Notes under the pieces: model-generated | Database searches by the model: none | What the model was told of the DNA's origin: nothing | Seen by the model: the letters and a program-made list of their open reading frames with translations, nothing else | Assembly: GCA_963969365.1 (NCBI GenBank) | Contig: OZ017751.1 | Location: 558,001 to 622,000 of the forward strand | Direction: 5' to 3' | Source of the DNA: Asterochloris sp. CNOR1 | Taxonomy: Eukaryota; Chlorophyta; Trebouxiophyceae; Trebouxiales; Trebouxiaceae | DNA length: 64,000 nucleotides | In this document: in pieces, positions 30,001-40,800 of the stretch | Layout of the letters: each line of letters starts with the position of its first letter | How positions within the stretch are numbered: position 1 is the stretch's first letter | Translations under genes and position numbers: made by a program

Positions 30001-33000
30001 TGATGCTGGACTTCTACAGCATAGATTGGCACCTCTGCGCAAGTTTGATGCAACAAGCTGCAGCTACTCTGCACTGACGGCTGCCCCCACCAACAACATC
30101 TGCATTGCTCCAAACTCCAGCATGCTGCTGTGCTGTCAATGTCATTGCTGCCAGGCTGGCAGGACTTCAAGCCTGATGAGGCCTTGCCTGCTGTTGCAAC
30201 CACCTTTTCACTGTGACACTGCCCTGCCTGCAGTGCCAGCAGAATGCTGGAGAGTTTGTTGTGCTCAACGCGGGCGCCTACCACTGCGGGTTCAATCAGG
30301 GGTTCAACTGTGCAGAGGCGGTCAATTTTGCGTTGCCCGAGTGGGTCCCTTTGGGGCGCGCGGCCACCCGCTGCTGCTGCAAGCGCATGCCTGACGGCGT
30401 GAGGCTAGACATGGCAGCGTTTGGGCGGCCCAGGCGGCAGCGGCGCAACCAGGAAGCAGGTGGGTTCTGTGATGTGCTGGCTTGCTAATGGCGGCGCCCT
30501 GCCTGGCAACGACATGGACTGGCCTTGGATGCACGCAACCCAGGGCGGGTCGTCTGCTGGCGCATCGGCTCACAGCTTGCATTCCGGCTGCTTTGCGGCA
30601 CTGGATCGCCGATGGCAGCTTTGCCTTGCCGTTCATGGGGTACCAACATTAAACTGAAGCCTTGCTGATCACCTGAGCACAGAAACCTCTCATTCAGGGT
30701 GAACAGAGGCGTCTTGTACATGATGCTGCTCTTCACAGTATGCCTCCTGTAGGGAGACATGTGTGACGCACAACTATGACCCTCTCTGGGCGGTGCCAAC
30801 AGATTTATCACCCTTTTAACATTCATTGCTGCCAGGGGCATGCCGCCAGCAGCCTGCAGAATGGACATACGTCAACCGTTGAGCAAAGCCAAGCAACCCT
30901 GCCTGCAGACCCAGAGGAAGATGAGGCTGGGAGCAGCAATGAGAGCAGTAGTGGGGAAGGTTCAGATGCTGGCTCTGAGTCTGACGTCTTTGAGGCAGAG
31001 AGCACTGGCTCCCTGGAGGCTGGAGTTGGTGCAGAGAGCATGGACGATTTCTCAGGCTCTGAAGGGTCAGCTGCCGATGGTAAGCAGCGTGTGGACGACC
31101 CAGTGTGGACACCAACTTGAGTGGTTGTGGCGCACAGCCTTATTGCTTGCTGGAACCACTGTTTGGCTGGACATCAAGCACCAGCACCAAAGTCCACAGG
31201 CCCTGAGGTCCACGAGACAGACCATTAACTTGCGCAGCGCAAAGGCTTATGGCCGTGTCCTCGCAAGATGGACCTGAGCAGTAGGGTTCAATGCCCGTGC
31301 CCAGCATGCCGGGCCAATGTGATGGCACTGCCCTTTTGAGACCGCTCCTGCTCCCATTGCAGATGAGCAGGAAGGCGGCGATTGGAGGCAGCGCCTCAGG
31401 AGCCATAGTACCCAGAGAAGGTCAGAAACCAGTCTGACTCCACCTGCACTTGTGGCGCCCCCACATCAGTCAGCGTCCCTCATCTTCTTTGCATGTGTGG
31501 CCGTTCAGCTGCAGCTGCCCAGACATGGTTTCAGAGGTGGCTCAGGCCTACTCCAGCCTGCTTGTGTTGGCCATGTCCATGCTGAGAGGGCTTGTAATCC
31601 TGGAGGGCCGCTGCTTCTGGCTCAGCTGTAGCTGTGTCTTCTGTATCCGGGCCTTCCGTTGCTGCAGGCTTGGTGGCAGGTTGTCTTGCAAGCAACAGGC
31701 ACAGCAGCGCACCCACTACTGGCCGTGCTGTCAGCTGATATACACTACCACCATTGTCAACCGCCCTCAAACAAAAGAAATGTTGACTGCCCCTGCAGGC
31801 ACACGCCCTCTGAGTCGCAGGACAGCGGGCGCAAGAGGAAGGCGGCTGCTAGTCCCTCACGGGTCAGAAGGGGGTTGTGGGAACCAGCCAGCAAGCGCAA
31901 GCAGCGAGCAGACTCCAAGCAACCAGCATTGCAATTGCCTTTCGGCAGGTCAGCTGCAGCCAAGGCAGGGCCCAAGGCAGACGCAGAGGGTGAGCCTCAG
32001 TCTTAATGCCGGTCAGCACAGCACCTCCGGTCTTGCGCAAGCCCACACCTCCAGCTGGGCAGCCAAACAGCAAGCAAGACTGCTCACGTGCTACTTGCGA
32101 GGTGTCCATCTGCGCACTCAGCTTGGCTTGCAGAAGCAGCAGAGGTGGCTGCGGCGACTGATGCTTTGCTCAAAGCCTCCCCCACGCTTGGCCTGCCTGC
32201 TACACCCTGGTGGCTAGCCCTTGCATGCTGCAGTGCTTTTTGCGTGTCCTCTCTGACCGTCAAGCTGTGTGGAGTCTCTCATACAAATCGGTGTCCGTCC
32301 AGGCGTCTGCCATGGAGAGCCCACCCTTGCTGACATCACTGCCCGACGCATCACCAGGCTCGCTGGCCGGTCAGCAGGGTCTCAACCCTCAGGTGAGCAC
32401 ACACATGGCCAGGCAGCTAATGCCTGACTGCTTGGGCGGAGGGTCGCGTCAGGTGCATGTGGGCAGAGCAGGCAGCTTGCACGCAGCTGGTTGTGCATGA
32501 GCACCCCCGGCAGCACCCAGTGTGCGATACCTCAGCCCGTCATTATCTGGATGTGAGGAGTGTCGCTGGAAGCATCCTCAATCTTCTGAGCAGTGGAGTT
32601 CCAGCAAGCAAAGGTGCTGCTGCCAAAGGGGACGGCGCAGGTGCTACCCTGTTCAGCGGGCCCATCAGCACAGGAGGGTGGAGCTGAGTGGCACACGGCT
32701 GTCATGCATCACTCTGATCCTGTCTCAAGCTGCACGAGCCACCTGTGTGCCTGCCCTTTGAACGGGTACCCACAAAGCTGTGTCAAGCAGCTAGGTGGGC
32801 AGCAAGGGCAGTGCACTGCTGTGTGAACATTTGCATCCTGACAATCCAGTCTACCAGCAACAGGAGGAGCCACGTGCAGCCCCTGTATGTGCTGCTCGCT
32901 GAGACTGTCAACACGGACACTGGCGTCAGCGCTGCAGGTGGCACAGGCAGCCAGGGCAGTGACGGCAGGCGGCCAAGCCAACAGGCAGGGCGCAGCCAAC

Positions 33001-33450
33001 AGCATTCAGACAGTGGGCAAGGAACGAGCAGTGGGCGGCGCAACAGCCGGAAGCGGCCCGCTGACCGGCAAGAGGGAGGCGCCTCGGGTGATGAGGGGGT
33101 GAGTTGTCTTGCTCAGGCTGGAGTGGCCGTGGGGTGGCTAGAGGCCGCGCTGGGCTTGGATCATCACCTCAGAGGGTCTGTGGGGTTATACTGCCCAGGT
33201 TGCGATGAGCTGCACATCACTGCGGCTTGATGCTGGGGCCCAGGGGAGTAACATGCCTACTGAACCTGGGAGTCCACTGTTGCCAGGATGATGGTGCTGT
33301 GATTATTGCACCCCTGGCATCGCCTGCAGAGCTCGTGCCAATGGTGCCTCGCTGCATGCCTGCCCAGCCTCTTTTGCTGAGCTTGTTACCGCACCCTCTG
33401 TTTGTCCCTGACTGCAGGGCTCAGGGACTGGACAGGCTGTGGATTAATGG

Positions 33451-33482
<32 letters not shown>

Positions 33483-34886
33483 TCTGCAGGGCACGGGCAG
33501 CATGCCAACCCGCGCAGCCTCAACATGGGCAGGTTGTGTTTTGATGCTGCTGCTACTGCTGTCTGCAGGGCACGGGCAGCGTGCCAATTGCGCAGCCTCA
33601 TCTTGCCTCACCTTCTCCCCAAGCTGTGCACTGCCGGCCTGCAGGGCTCGGGGGATGACAGTGAGATGGATCGGGCTGACTTCCTGCCAGGCGAGGAGGG
33701 GCGGCCCCACATCATCCTGGACCACAACCCTGCCACGGGCGAGAAGTGAGTCCTCACCTGTCACAGCCTCCATTTGCAATACAATGGCGGTGTGCAGTGA
33801 CCTGGAAAGACACGACAAGCCAGCCAGAGGAGCTCAGGGGGACGGGCCTGGATGCTTTGGGTTGCTTGATGTAGGTCCACTGGAACACAGCAAGGCTGCT
33901 GGCAAGAAGTTGGGCTCCTGCGTCGTGTGTTCCTTGATCTGCAACCATGCATGCTGCATCATGTCTGCAAATGCTCAGTCTGGGGCCATGCACCTGCCAC
34001 CAGTCAGAAGTGAGCACATCACTTGATCTTTGTGTGGATTGGCACCTGCTGAGGCAGCAGGGCGCCTGTTGCAGCAGAGGCAGGTGGTGTGCCCAGAGTC
34101 TTGGCTTCACACCTGCTGACAATCACCTCGCATGCAGGTTGTGTGCCCAGCGCCTGTGATTCAGACCTGCCAATGAGGTCCTCGCTTGTTGAGGCTTGCG
34201 CTTGTTTGGTGCTGGAGCACTGATGTGAAGGCAGGCGTGCTGTTGCCTCCGCTGGCCGGTGCAGCACGCAGGCTCGCCAACCAATCTGCTTCCTGCACTA
34301 AGCAACCCGTCAGGAGGCATGCGTGCTCTTGCAGAGCCTCAAGGAGCCGCCCTCCATGTGTGCTGCAGGGAGTTCTACATGGTGCAGCGAGTGAACGAGC
34401 CACCCAACAATGATGGGAAGGTGTCAGTGGCTTGGTTGAAGGGCCCAGGGGCAGATGGTCTCTACAGGCGCAGCACTGAGGTGGGCTTTGTGGGCCTGCA
34501 GCAGGGCATCTGCTGAGGCGAAGTATGGGCTTGCAGTGCACAGCTTGGGTGGCGCCTGCACAGTGGGCGTTGCAGGCATGCAGCAGCATGGACTTGCCCA
34601 AATCTGTTTTTGCAACAGCACGCATCGTGGGGGTACTAAGTTCTGCAGTATGGATGGTCTACAGGCATCCTTCATGGCTAATCAGATTGCTGGCGGCCTG
34701 ACATCACTGCTGTCCTTGCGCCAGCTGTCTGCAGCCCCCCACCCACCTCACAACACTTGCTCTGGGCTCCTGCAGGTCTGGGATGAGCTGGAGGACAGCT
34801 TGGTCCCCGTGCGCACCCAGGCAGTGGGCACTCGTGTCAGGCTGCTGACGCTGCGCAGCAAGATCATGGCTGTGGACATCGACTGA
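27090..34886 (+). CDS. KDM4-like JmjN/JmjC histone lysine demethylase
   Basis: Fe(II)/2-oxoglutarate enzyme expected to demethylate histone H3 lysines in the nucleus. Exons: 27090-27281, 27358-27414, 27497-27554, 28079-28311, 28722-28793, 29216-29305, 29609-29680, 30234 to about 30473, 30836-31079, 31363-31420, 31799-31989, 32134-32209, 32275-32392, 32514-32640, 32938-33098, 33645-33745, 34369-34480 and 34776-34886; about 770 residues. JmjN spans about residues 4-60. JmjC has iron ligands H186, E188 (SWHVEDVDL) and H275 (GAYHCGFNQGF), and cofactor lysine K204 (HFGAPK). C233, H239, C305 and C307 match the KDM4 zinc site at almost the same numbering. An acidic Ser-rich linker and a basic stretch follow. 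The last about 100 residues (ending SKIMAVDID) match no PHD or Tudor domain I know. The join after 30459/30473 needs a weak donor and is the one unsure junction. Confidence 0.92.
33411..33650. repeat. Four copies of a JmjC-gene acceptor and exon start
   Basis: The true acceptor and exon start is ctgcag/ggctcggggg at 33645. Copies precede it at about 33412 (ctgcagggctcagggact), 33484 (ctgcagggcacgggcagc) and 33564 (ctgcagggcacgggcagc), spaced about 70-80 bp. A (gttgct)n tract of about 30 bp sits between the first two. Confidence 0.8.
34087..34175. repeat. Diverged tandem duplication of about 50 bp
   Basis: gtggtgtgcccagagtcttg and a cacacctgc end recur as gttgtgtgcccagcgcctgt with a cagacctgc end, in the intron before 34369. 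Confidence 0.65.
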
Positions 34887-35398
34887 TTGCGTCAACGACA
34901 TGACCTGCTTCCCTCCCATTTGACCTGTGAACCTGCTGGCTTCCCCCCTGCTCCCAGAGCCTTCCCTGAACACATGTTGTTTGTTGCCATGAAGTTGCAT
35001 CCTTCATCAAGCAGGTGGCTTGACACGGGGTGCTTCTCCTTATCAGCAAAGCCAGTATGAAATGCTTTGCTGTCTGGTTTTGGCATGCACCATGGGTTCT
35101 CACAACCAAGCTGATAGTGGACGGCGTATATGTCTGATTTCGACATAGACTACAGGTTGACACTGCTGCAAGCTGCAGATTGGTCCCAACTCCTCAAGTG
35201 GTGGTTCTGACATTATTGATATACATGCCAGCAAGTGAGGCTGATGCTGACCTGATGGTTTACAATCCGGCACTACCTGGCTTCCCAAAGATGCAGTGAG
35301 AGCACCTCATTCACAGAGGTTTACATGTGCACTGTTACAGATGGACAACCATATGTTGAATTGTGCTGTAGGCAGGTAATCAATTCATGCACCTAAGT
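34887..35398. other. Convergent spacer, JmjC / LEA-like genes
   Basis: About 510 bp of 3' flank shared by two converging genes. No further gene or clear terminator signal is visible. Confidence 0.5.
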
Positions 35399-36046
35399 CT
35401 ACTGGTTGGCAGTGTTCTTGGCTGCATGCTTTGTCTCCTGGGTCTGTTGCAAGCAGAGGAGCAATGTCAGTGAGTAAAACAGGTAGTGCAGAACGTAGCC
35501 AAACACAGATCAGTTGATACTCTAGACCACTGTGGTTCTCACCTTCTGGCCCACAGTGTCTGAGATCTTGTCTGTGGTGCTTTGCTGCCCGGTCTTGGAC
35601 TTGGCATCATTTCTGGAGGGCAAAAGCATGGACACCTCAATTCATGATTTCTTTGTGATGACTTTGCTGAGCACTGCAGCATCAAAATTCAGCAAAGCAA
35701 GACGCAACAGCAATGCACCGGGGCACGATGATGTGCAGGCAGCCTGAAAATAAAATGCAGGACCTCCTTGAAGACATCACTGCAGCCGCCACCCCATGAG
35801 TCACACAGCAATGCCCACTCACGTGGCACCAGTCACAGTGTCCTGGGCAGAGCGGGCAGTCTCCTTGATTGTCTGGCCTGCAAACATCAAAACCTGTCAA
35901 CAGCTGCTAGCCCATGCTCAAGGCGCATGCAAGCCTGGTCTGTAGCAGACCAAGGCTAAAGGCACCAAGCAGGATCACAAGGGGAACCCACCTGCCTGAC
36001 CCAGGGCCTCAGAGGCCTGGTCTGTGTAGCTCTTCTCTCCTGACAT
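35399..36046 (-). CDS. Small LEA-like hydrophilic protein
   Basis: Four tiny exons on the minus strand: 35992-36046, 35823-35877, 35543-35612 and 35399-35443. They join in phase with GT-AG junctions to give 225 nt, a 74-residue protein. It starts MSGEKSYTDQASEALGQAG, continues with KETARSAQDTVTGAT, DAKSKTGQQSTTDKISDTVG and QETKHAAKNTANQ, then stops. It has no hydrophobic core and is rich in Ala, Thr, Lys, Gln, Asp and Glu. Amphipathic KETARSAQDT-like 11-mers resemble group 3 LEA and Hsp12-type stress proteins, which protect membranes and proteins during drying, cold or osmotic stress. Each exon is under 75 nt, so a single-frame scan misses it. The family is inferred from composition and rhythm, not from a unique motif. 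A divergent spacer of up to 1.8 kb separates it from the synaptotagmin exons. Confidence 0.72.
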
Positions 36047-37860
36047 GCTGGCTGTGTTGGGCGTTGAGGGGAGCTGAAGGGAGCTGTGTCGACGAAAGGA
36101 TTCGGCGGGGCGTTGTGATTTGAATGAGTGTGAGAATGTGCTGGAAGAAGCTATCTTTCTAGGCCTGACACAGCTTCTAGGTCAAAAGTAGCTAGCTGGC
36201 AGCCGGGTCTGACTCAGTAAATTCAAATCATGCCAAGATGTTGATGTCTTTTCGAGTCAGTTAACTGACTTAGTCCCAGTGTTGGAAAGGACAGTGTTGT
36301 ATCAATGACCGTGTAGATACAGCCTGAGTGAGCCAATCATTGCGAACGTTGTCATGTGCCCAACAGGCAATCTCAAGCTCTATGACTGCCTGAAAACAGG
36401 GCCCAGCAGCAGAGACTTCAAGCACAGGCCGAGAATGTCCTGGCACACTTGCTCTTCATCAGCCAGTGCAGCGGCCAGTGCAGCAGCCCACGGCTGTGCA
36501 GTTGTTGCGCATACATTGCATTGGACACCATCAGCTGCTGCAATCCTGCCAACTTGCAGGCCTAGGATTCTCTGCTGCTTGACAAGGCCCCAGCCTCAAA
36601 AGGTGCAGGCGGCCTCCACAATGGAGCAACTGCACTGCTTTGTGCACGGCTTTTGGCTGACAGACATGTCACGCTTTGCCTGCTGACGCGGGCCAGGCTT
36701 CACACAGCTGCAGCATCAAGGAACTTCTTGTGGAGTCAATGGAATGGCTTTTAGGTTGACGATCTGGAGGAATAACGGTCTCGAGTCAGGCTGTGCCTTG
36801 CCTGCCAGGGGCACTGACACCTTGCCCAAGCGCACTCCAGGCAAGGTAAGAGAACATGCTGCATCAGATCAGACTCGCATGCCGGCCCCCCGGTCACTAG
36901 CCTGGCCAGCGACTGAGGGTGCCTCTGCACATGCCAGCTTGCATCTGTGTGTCTTGAAAATTGCATCGAAGGTACAGGGCCTGAAGGCTCATCAAGCAAT
37001 TGCCCAGTGCCTCGAGGCGGCAGCTCGCAACAGAAGGAGTGTGCACTGCTTGTTGTGGCGCTCAACACTGCCATCTGCCTATCTGCAGGCCCATGGCCAG
37101 CAATGGCCACAAGGACAGCAGGCACACTGCAGAGGGACAGGCAGAGCAGGGAAGCAATGATGGAAAGCAACCCAGTGGTTCAGCTCGAACCTCTGTAGAG
37201 GTCAGCCATCTACCAAACATGTCATGCTCTAGACACATGACACCTAGGAATGTGCCAGGGCATCTGACCAACACATGCCAAGCAGTGGCTGACCAGGCCG
37301 TGCACAACTGGCAGTGGAGATCAACAGATTCTGCCTGTAGGTACCCAGCAAGCATCCCCCAAAGGATTTCCAAGAGCAGGCCACTTCTGATGACTCAGGC
37401 TGGCTGTCTGAGCTCATAGGTGGGGGCACTGGTAGTGTGTCTGAGGCTGCCACTCACCTGCCACTTGAACAGACACCATGAGAACTGCAGTGTCAGCCTG
37501 AGGCGTGCTGCAGGCCACCACAGTGCAGGATCCATGCCTGCACCAGCTTGCTCATGCAATAACCCTCTGGTGGCCAGAGATGGGCTGTCACATGTGCGGA
37601 GGTCATATTTGATGCTGCATTTGTTGAACCTGCCCCCTCTCCTGTCCCTAGAGCCAATTTGTGGTGGCTCGAAATGGCCAGGTTCTTTGCGAAGGTGGCC
37701 GGTTGTCTAGCCTACGTGCAAGCCATGCTGACTCTGCACCTGTGTTGCCGCTGCAGTCGACCTGCAGGGGCTCAAGATGGCCAGAGTCTTGGAGAAGGCA
37801 GCCAGTTATCTTGGCGTACGTACTGGTCATGCTGACTCTGCACCTGCTGTGCCCCTGCAG
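36047..37860 (+). other. 5' region of the synaptotagmin gene, exons unresolved
   Basis: This stretch should contain the start, the N-terminal membrane anchor and first introns of the gene whose SMP domain begins at 37861. A candidate first exon runs from an ATG at 36744 (MAFRLTIWRNN, ending LPKRTPGK) to a gtaaga donor at 36846. A hydrophobic run (CALLVVALNTAICLSAG, about 37040-37090) could be the anchor. I could not link these in phase. Confidence 0.35.
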
Positions 37861-37885
37861 CCCACCTGTGGTGGCCCGAGATGGC
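37650..37885. repeat. Three tandem copies of the SMP-exon acceptor and start
   Basis: The exon starts after cccctgcag with cccacctgtggtggcccgag and atggcc. Copies precede it near 37650 (gagccaatttgtggtggctc, then gaaatggcc) and 37760 (gacctgcaggggctcaagat). Both carry the following ggag-aag-ct-like codons and a shared catgctgactctgcacctg tail. Spacing is about 105 bp. Confidence 0.8.
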
Positions 37886-40800
37886 CAAATCCCTGGAGAA
37901 GCTGGCCCAAGACATGCTTCCTGACCTGCTGGACAGTTCCAAGCCCTCCTGGATGGCAGCCATCAAGCTCAAAAAGTGGGTCTGCACAGCCACTGCTGAA
38001 ACTCAGCCCAGCTGCATCTGTTGCTGGCCTGTGCTTGGGGCTGCTCTCCAGGCAGCGGCACAAGCTGTCACGGCTCTGTGCTGGTCAAGCATGTCCAGCG
38101 GCCCAGGCTGGTCCCTCATGACCTGCAGCCAGAACGCTTGCCTGTGTCGTGTTTCGTAGACTCTCGAGTTGCCTGTTCAACATGTCCCCAGTGTACGGCA
38201 AGTCTAAATTGGGTAAGTTCCCCCTCCACTTTTGGGACCCCCTTCACTTGCAGATGGCTCACCTTTGTGCCTGGTGTGAGGCAGGGTCAAGCTGGCAAGC
38301 TGGCAACCCCCCAAGCTGGCAACCCCCCATCGCTGGCCCTGGTTTCTCCTGCACCCGGCTCACCTGTGACTCCACTCTGGTGCAGGTTCTGGCTGGGCAA
38401 GCGCCCCCCCCATCTGTACAATGTGACCACCTGGAAGGACACGGGCCGCATGGGGGACGAGGAGGTGCTGCTGGAGGCAGACCTGGTGTGGCAGAGCGAG
38501 CAGGTGGGGTGGGAAGCATTGGCGATGTTTGGCTGACTAGGTTTTGGCATAGGAGCGGGCACAGTGCCAGGCAAACCCTGTGCCCATCAGTGGACCACAG
38601 CTGAGGGACTGCAGACATCTTCGGGGATTTTCGCCGCATAGCCCTGCCTGTGAGGCTGGTGCTGGCCTGCTGCTGCTGCAGCTGCAGCTATCTTCACATC
38701 AGACAGGGCTGCATAGCCATGCCTGCAGCGCTAAGACTGCCTTTCAGCGGGCGCAACAAAGCGGGATGTCCTGAGCATATGCCAGCTTGCCAGGAGTGCC
38801 TGTAGAGTGTCAGGCTAGGCTGCTGCTGGCAGAGCTCTTCCTGCTGCCGGCCAGAGCTAGCCTGTTGCTACCTGCGGCTTGAGGTGGCTGTTGTGCTGTC
38901 TGGCTGCAGGATGTGGGGCTGGTCATCAAGCCCTTGCCCAAGCAGCTCACATTTATACCTTCAGCCCTGACTAAGATGATCAGCAACCTCGTCCGAATTG
39001 AGGTCCACCCTGCAATTGATTGTTTGACCTGCAAAAGCCATGCTGTGGTGCCAGCGTATGTGCGTGTAGGGCTGTCAAGCAAGCTAGGCCGTCTGCAGAC
39101 CCTGTGCACCTACCCTACCTGTCAATCTGTGTCTTGACATGCAACACCACCCTGTCCAGTGCTCTACCAAAGATCTCATGCTGCTGCCGATCAAACCTGT
39201 GCTTGTGTGCAGGTCGGCGTGCAGTCGCTCAAGGTCAAGGGTCGCATCAGGATTGCATTTGACCCTCTCCTGAAGCGGCTGCCTGTCATCGGCGCCATCA
39301 AGGTGGGCCATTCACATTTGAGTGCAAGGCTGCAGTGCCTGCTGCTGTCAGGCAGACAGCATGTCAGGCAGCATTCAGCACACCCGGCAACCGCCTGCAG
39401 TCATCTGGGTCTGACATGTACAGCGTACCAGACACATACATGCACAAGCAGCCTCTTGCTAACAGCCTAGACCACACTTTAGCATGCCCACAGCACATCC
39501 TTTGTGGGCTGCCGGAGCACCTTGAGTGCTTACATGCACCGTGCCCACGATTCTACTGCCACGGCTTTGCCATTTTGGCCTGTGGCACTGCCGTGCAGGT
39601 ATCTTTTGTGTCTCTGCCGGAGTATCTAGACTTTGACACTGATTTTCTGGGAGGAACCAAGCTGGAGTCCCTCATGCCAAGCCTGAAGGCCTGGCTGATG
39701 GGCTTTCTGCAAGACAGCCTGCTTAGCATGTATGTGCTGCCGGAGCACTGGCTGTACCAGATCGACATGGTAAGTGCCATCAACAGTTGTCTGGCAGCTA
39801 GAGTACTAGGGTAGACAAGATGCAGCTTTGTGAAGCTGGTTCTAACAAGCTTCACAATTTGATTGATTTGATTTGATTCTGCAGTCTTTCTGTGTGTATC
39901 ACACCCCCCACCCCACATAGGCTGCCTCAATGCAGACTTAGGGTCAGTCATGCCTCCAAGGCCCTGCGGGCCAGTGGGTGCCGTCCCGCCTCTCACTTGG
40001 CATGTCTGGCCACTCTGCCCTTGCCAGCCTGACACAGCCCTGTTGCTGACTGCTGATTCAGACTTACATGCTAGGAGGAGCCTGTGCTGCAGATCAGCAC
40101 CTCCCACCTCAGCCTGCTGTCTGTGCTGGAGACACCCCTTGCCATGCCGACTGCTGCAAAGGCCTGTGCTGCTCATGTTGCTGTCTGCAAAGCAGCCTCG
40201 GCCTGGTGTCTGTGCAGAGTCCCAGCTGTGCATGCTGCAGAGCGCTAAGGACATTGAGATTCCAGATGGCCTACTGCAAGTCACCGTCATTGAGGCCACC
40301 AACATCCCTAAGGGAGACTACCTGCACAAGTCCAACCCTTTTGTCGAGTAAGCGTGTGCACCTTGCAACAGCACAGAGCAGGGCTTTTGATGACTCATGT
40401 GGTGCCCTCAACCTCTTTGCGCGTGCCCTGGAAGGGGCTCTGCTGAGCAGCCAGCAGCATTTCTGCAGCATGTGAGCATGACACCTTCCAGCCCCTTGCA
40501 GTTGCTGCATGAGAGTCGCTTCATGACACGACAGTACTTTGGTGGGTGACTACCACTGGTGCCCTTGTCAGATACAGCTGCCAGGCAGCCACCACCAATG
40601 CTCAGCCCTTCTATGTGTACCCTGTCACCCTGCCACCACCAGCCGACAGTGTTGCTGGTCTCCTGCTATACTGCATGGTCCCTGTGTGCCACCAGGCAAT
40701 GCTGCCTCCTGTCTCTGTGTAAGAGCTGGCCACCATGTAGTCAGCCTGGCTGGCCCCTCGTTGCCATGCAGGGCCTCTGTACGACACTGGCTGACGCTGC

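Noticed and set aside
33402-33749. Leu-rich peptide frame over the (gttgct)n tract
   Set aside because: The hydrophobic run comes from a microsatellite inside an intron; splice phase supports 33645 as exon start.
39837-39890. ttgatt-rich tract as a mobile-element end
   Set aside because: It is a short simple repeat in an intron with no paired terminal repeat or target duplication.
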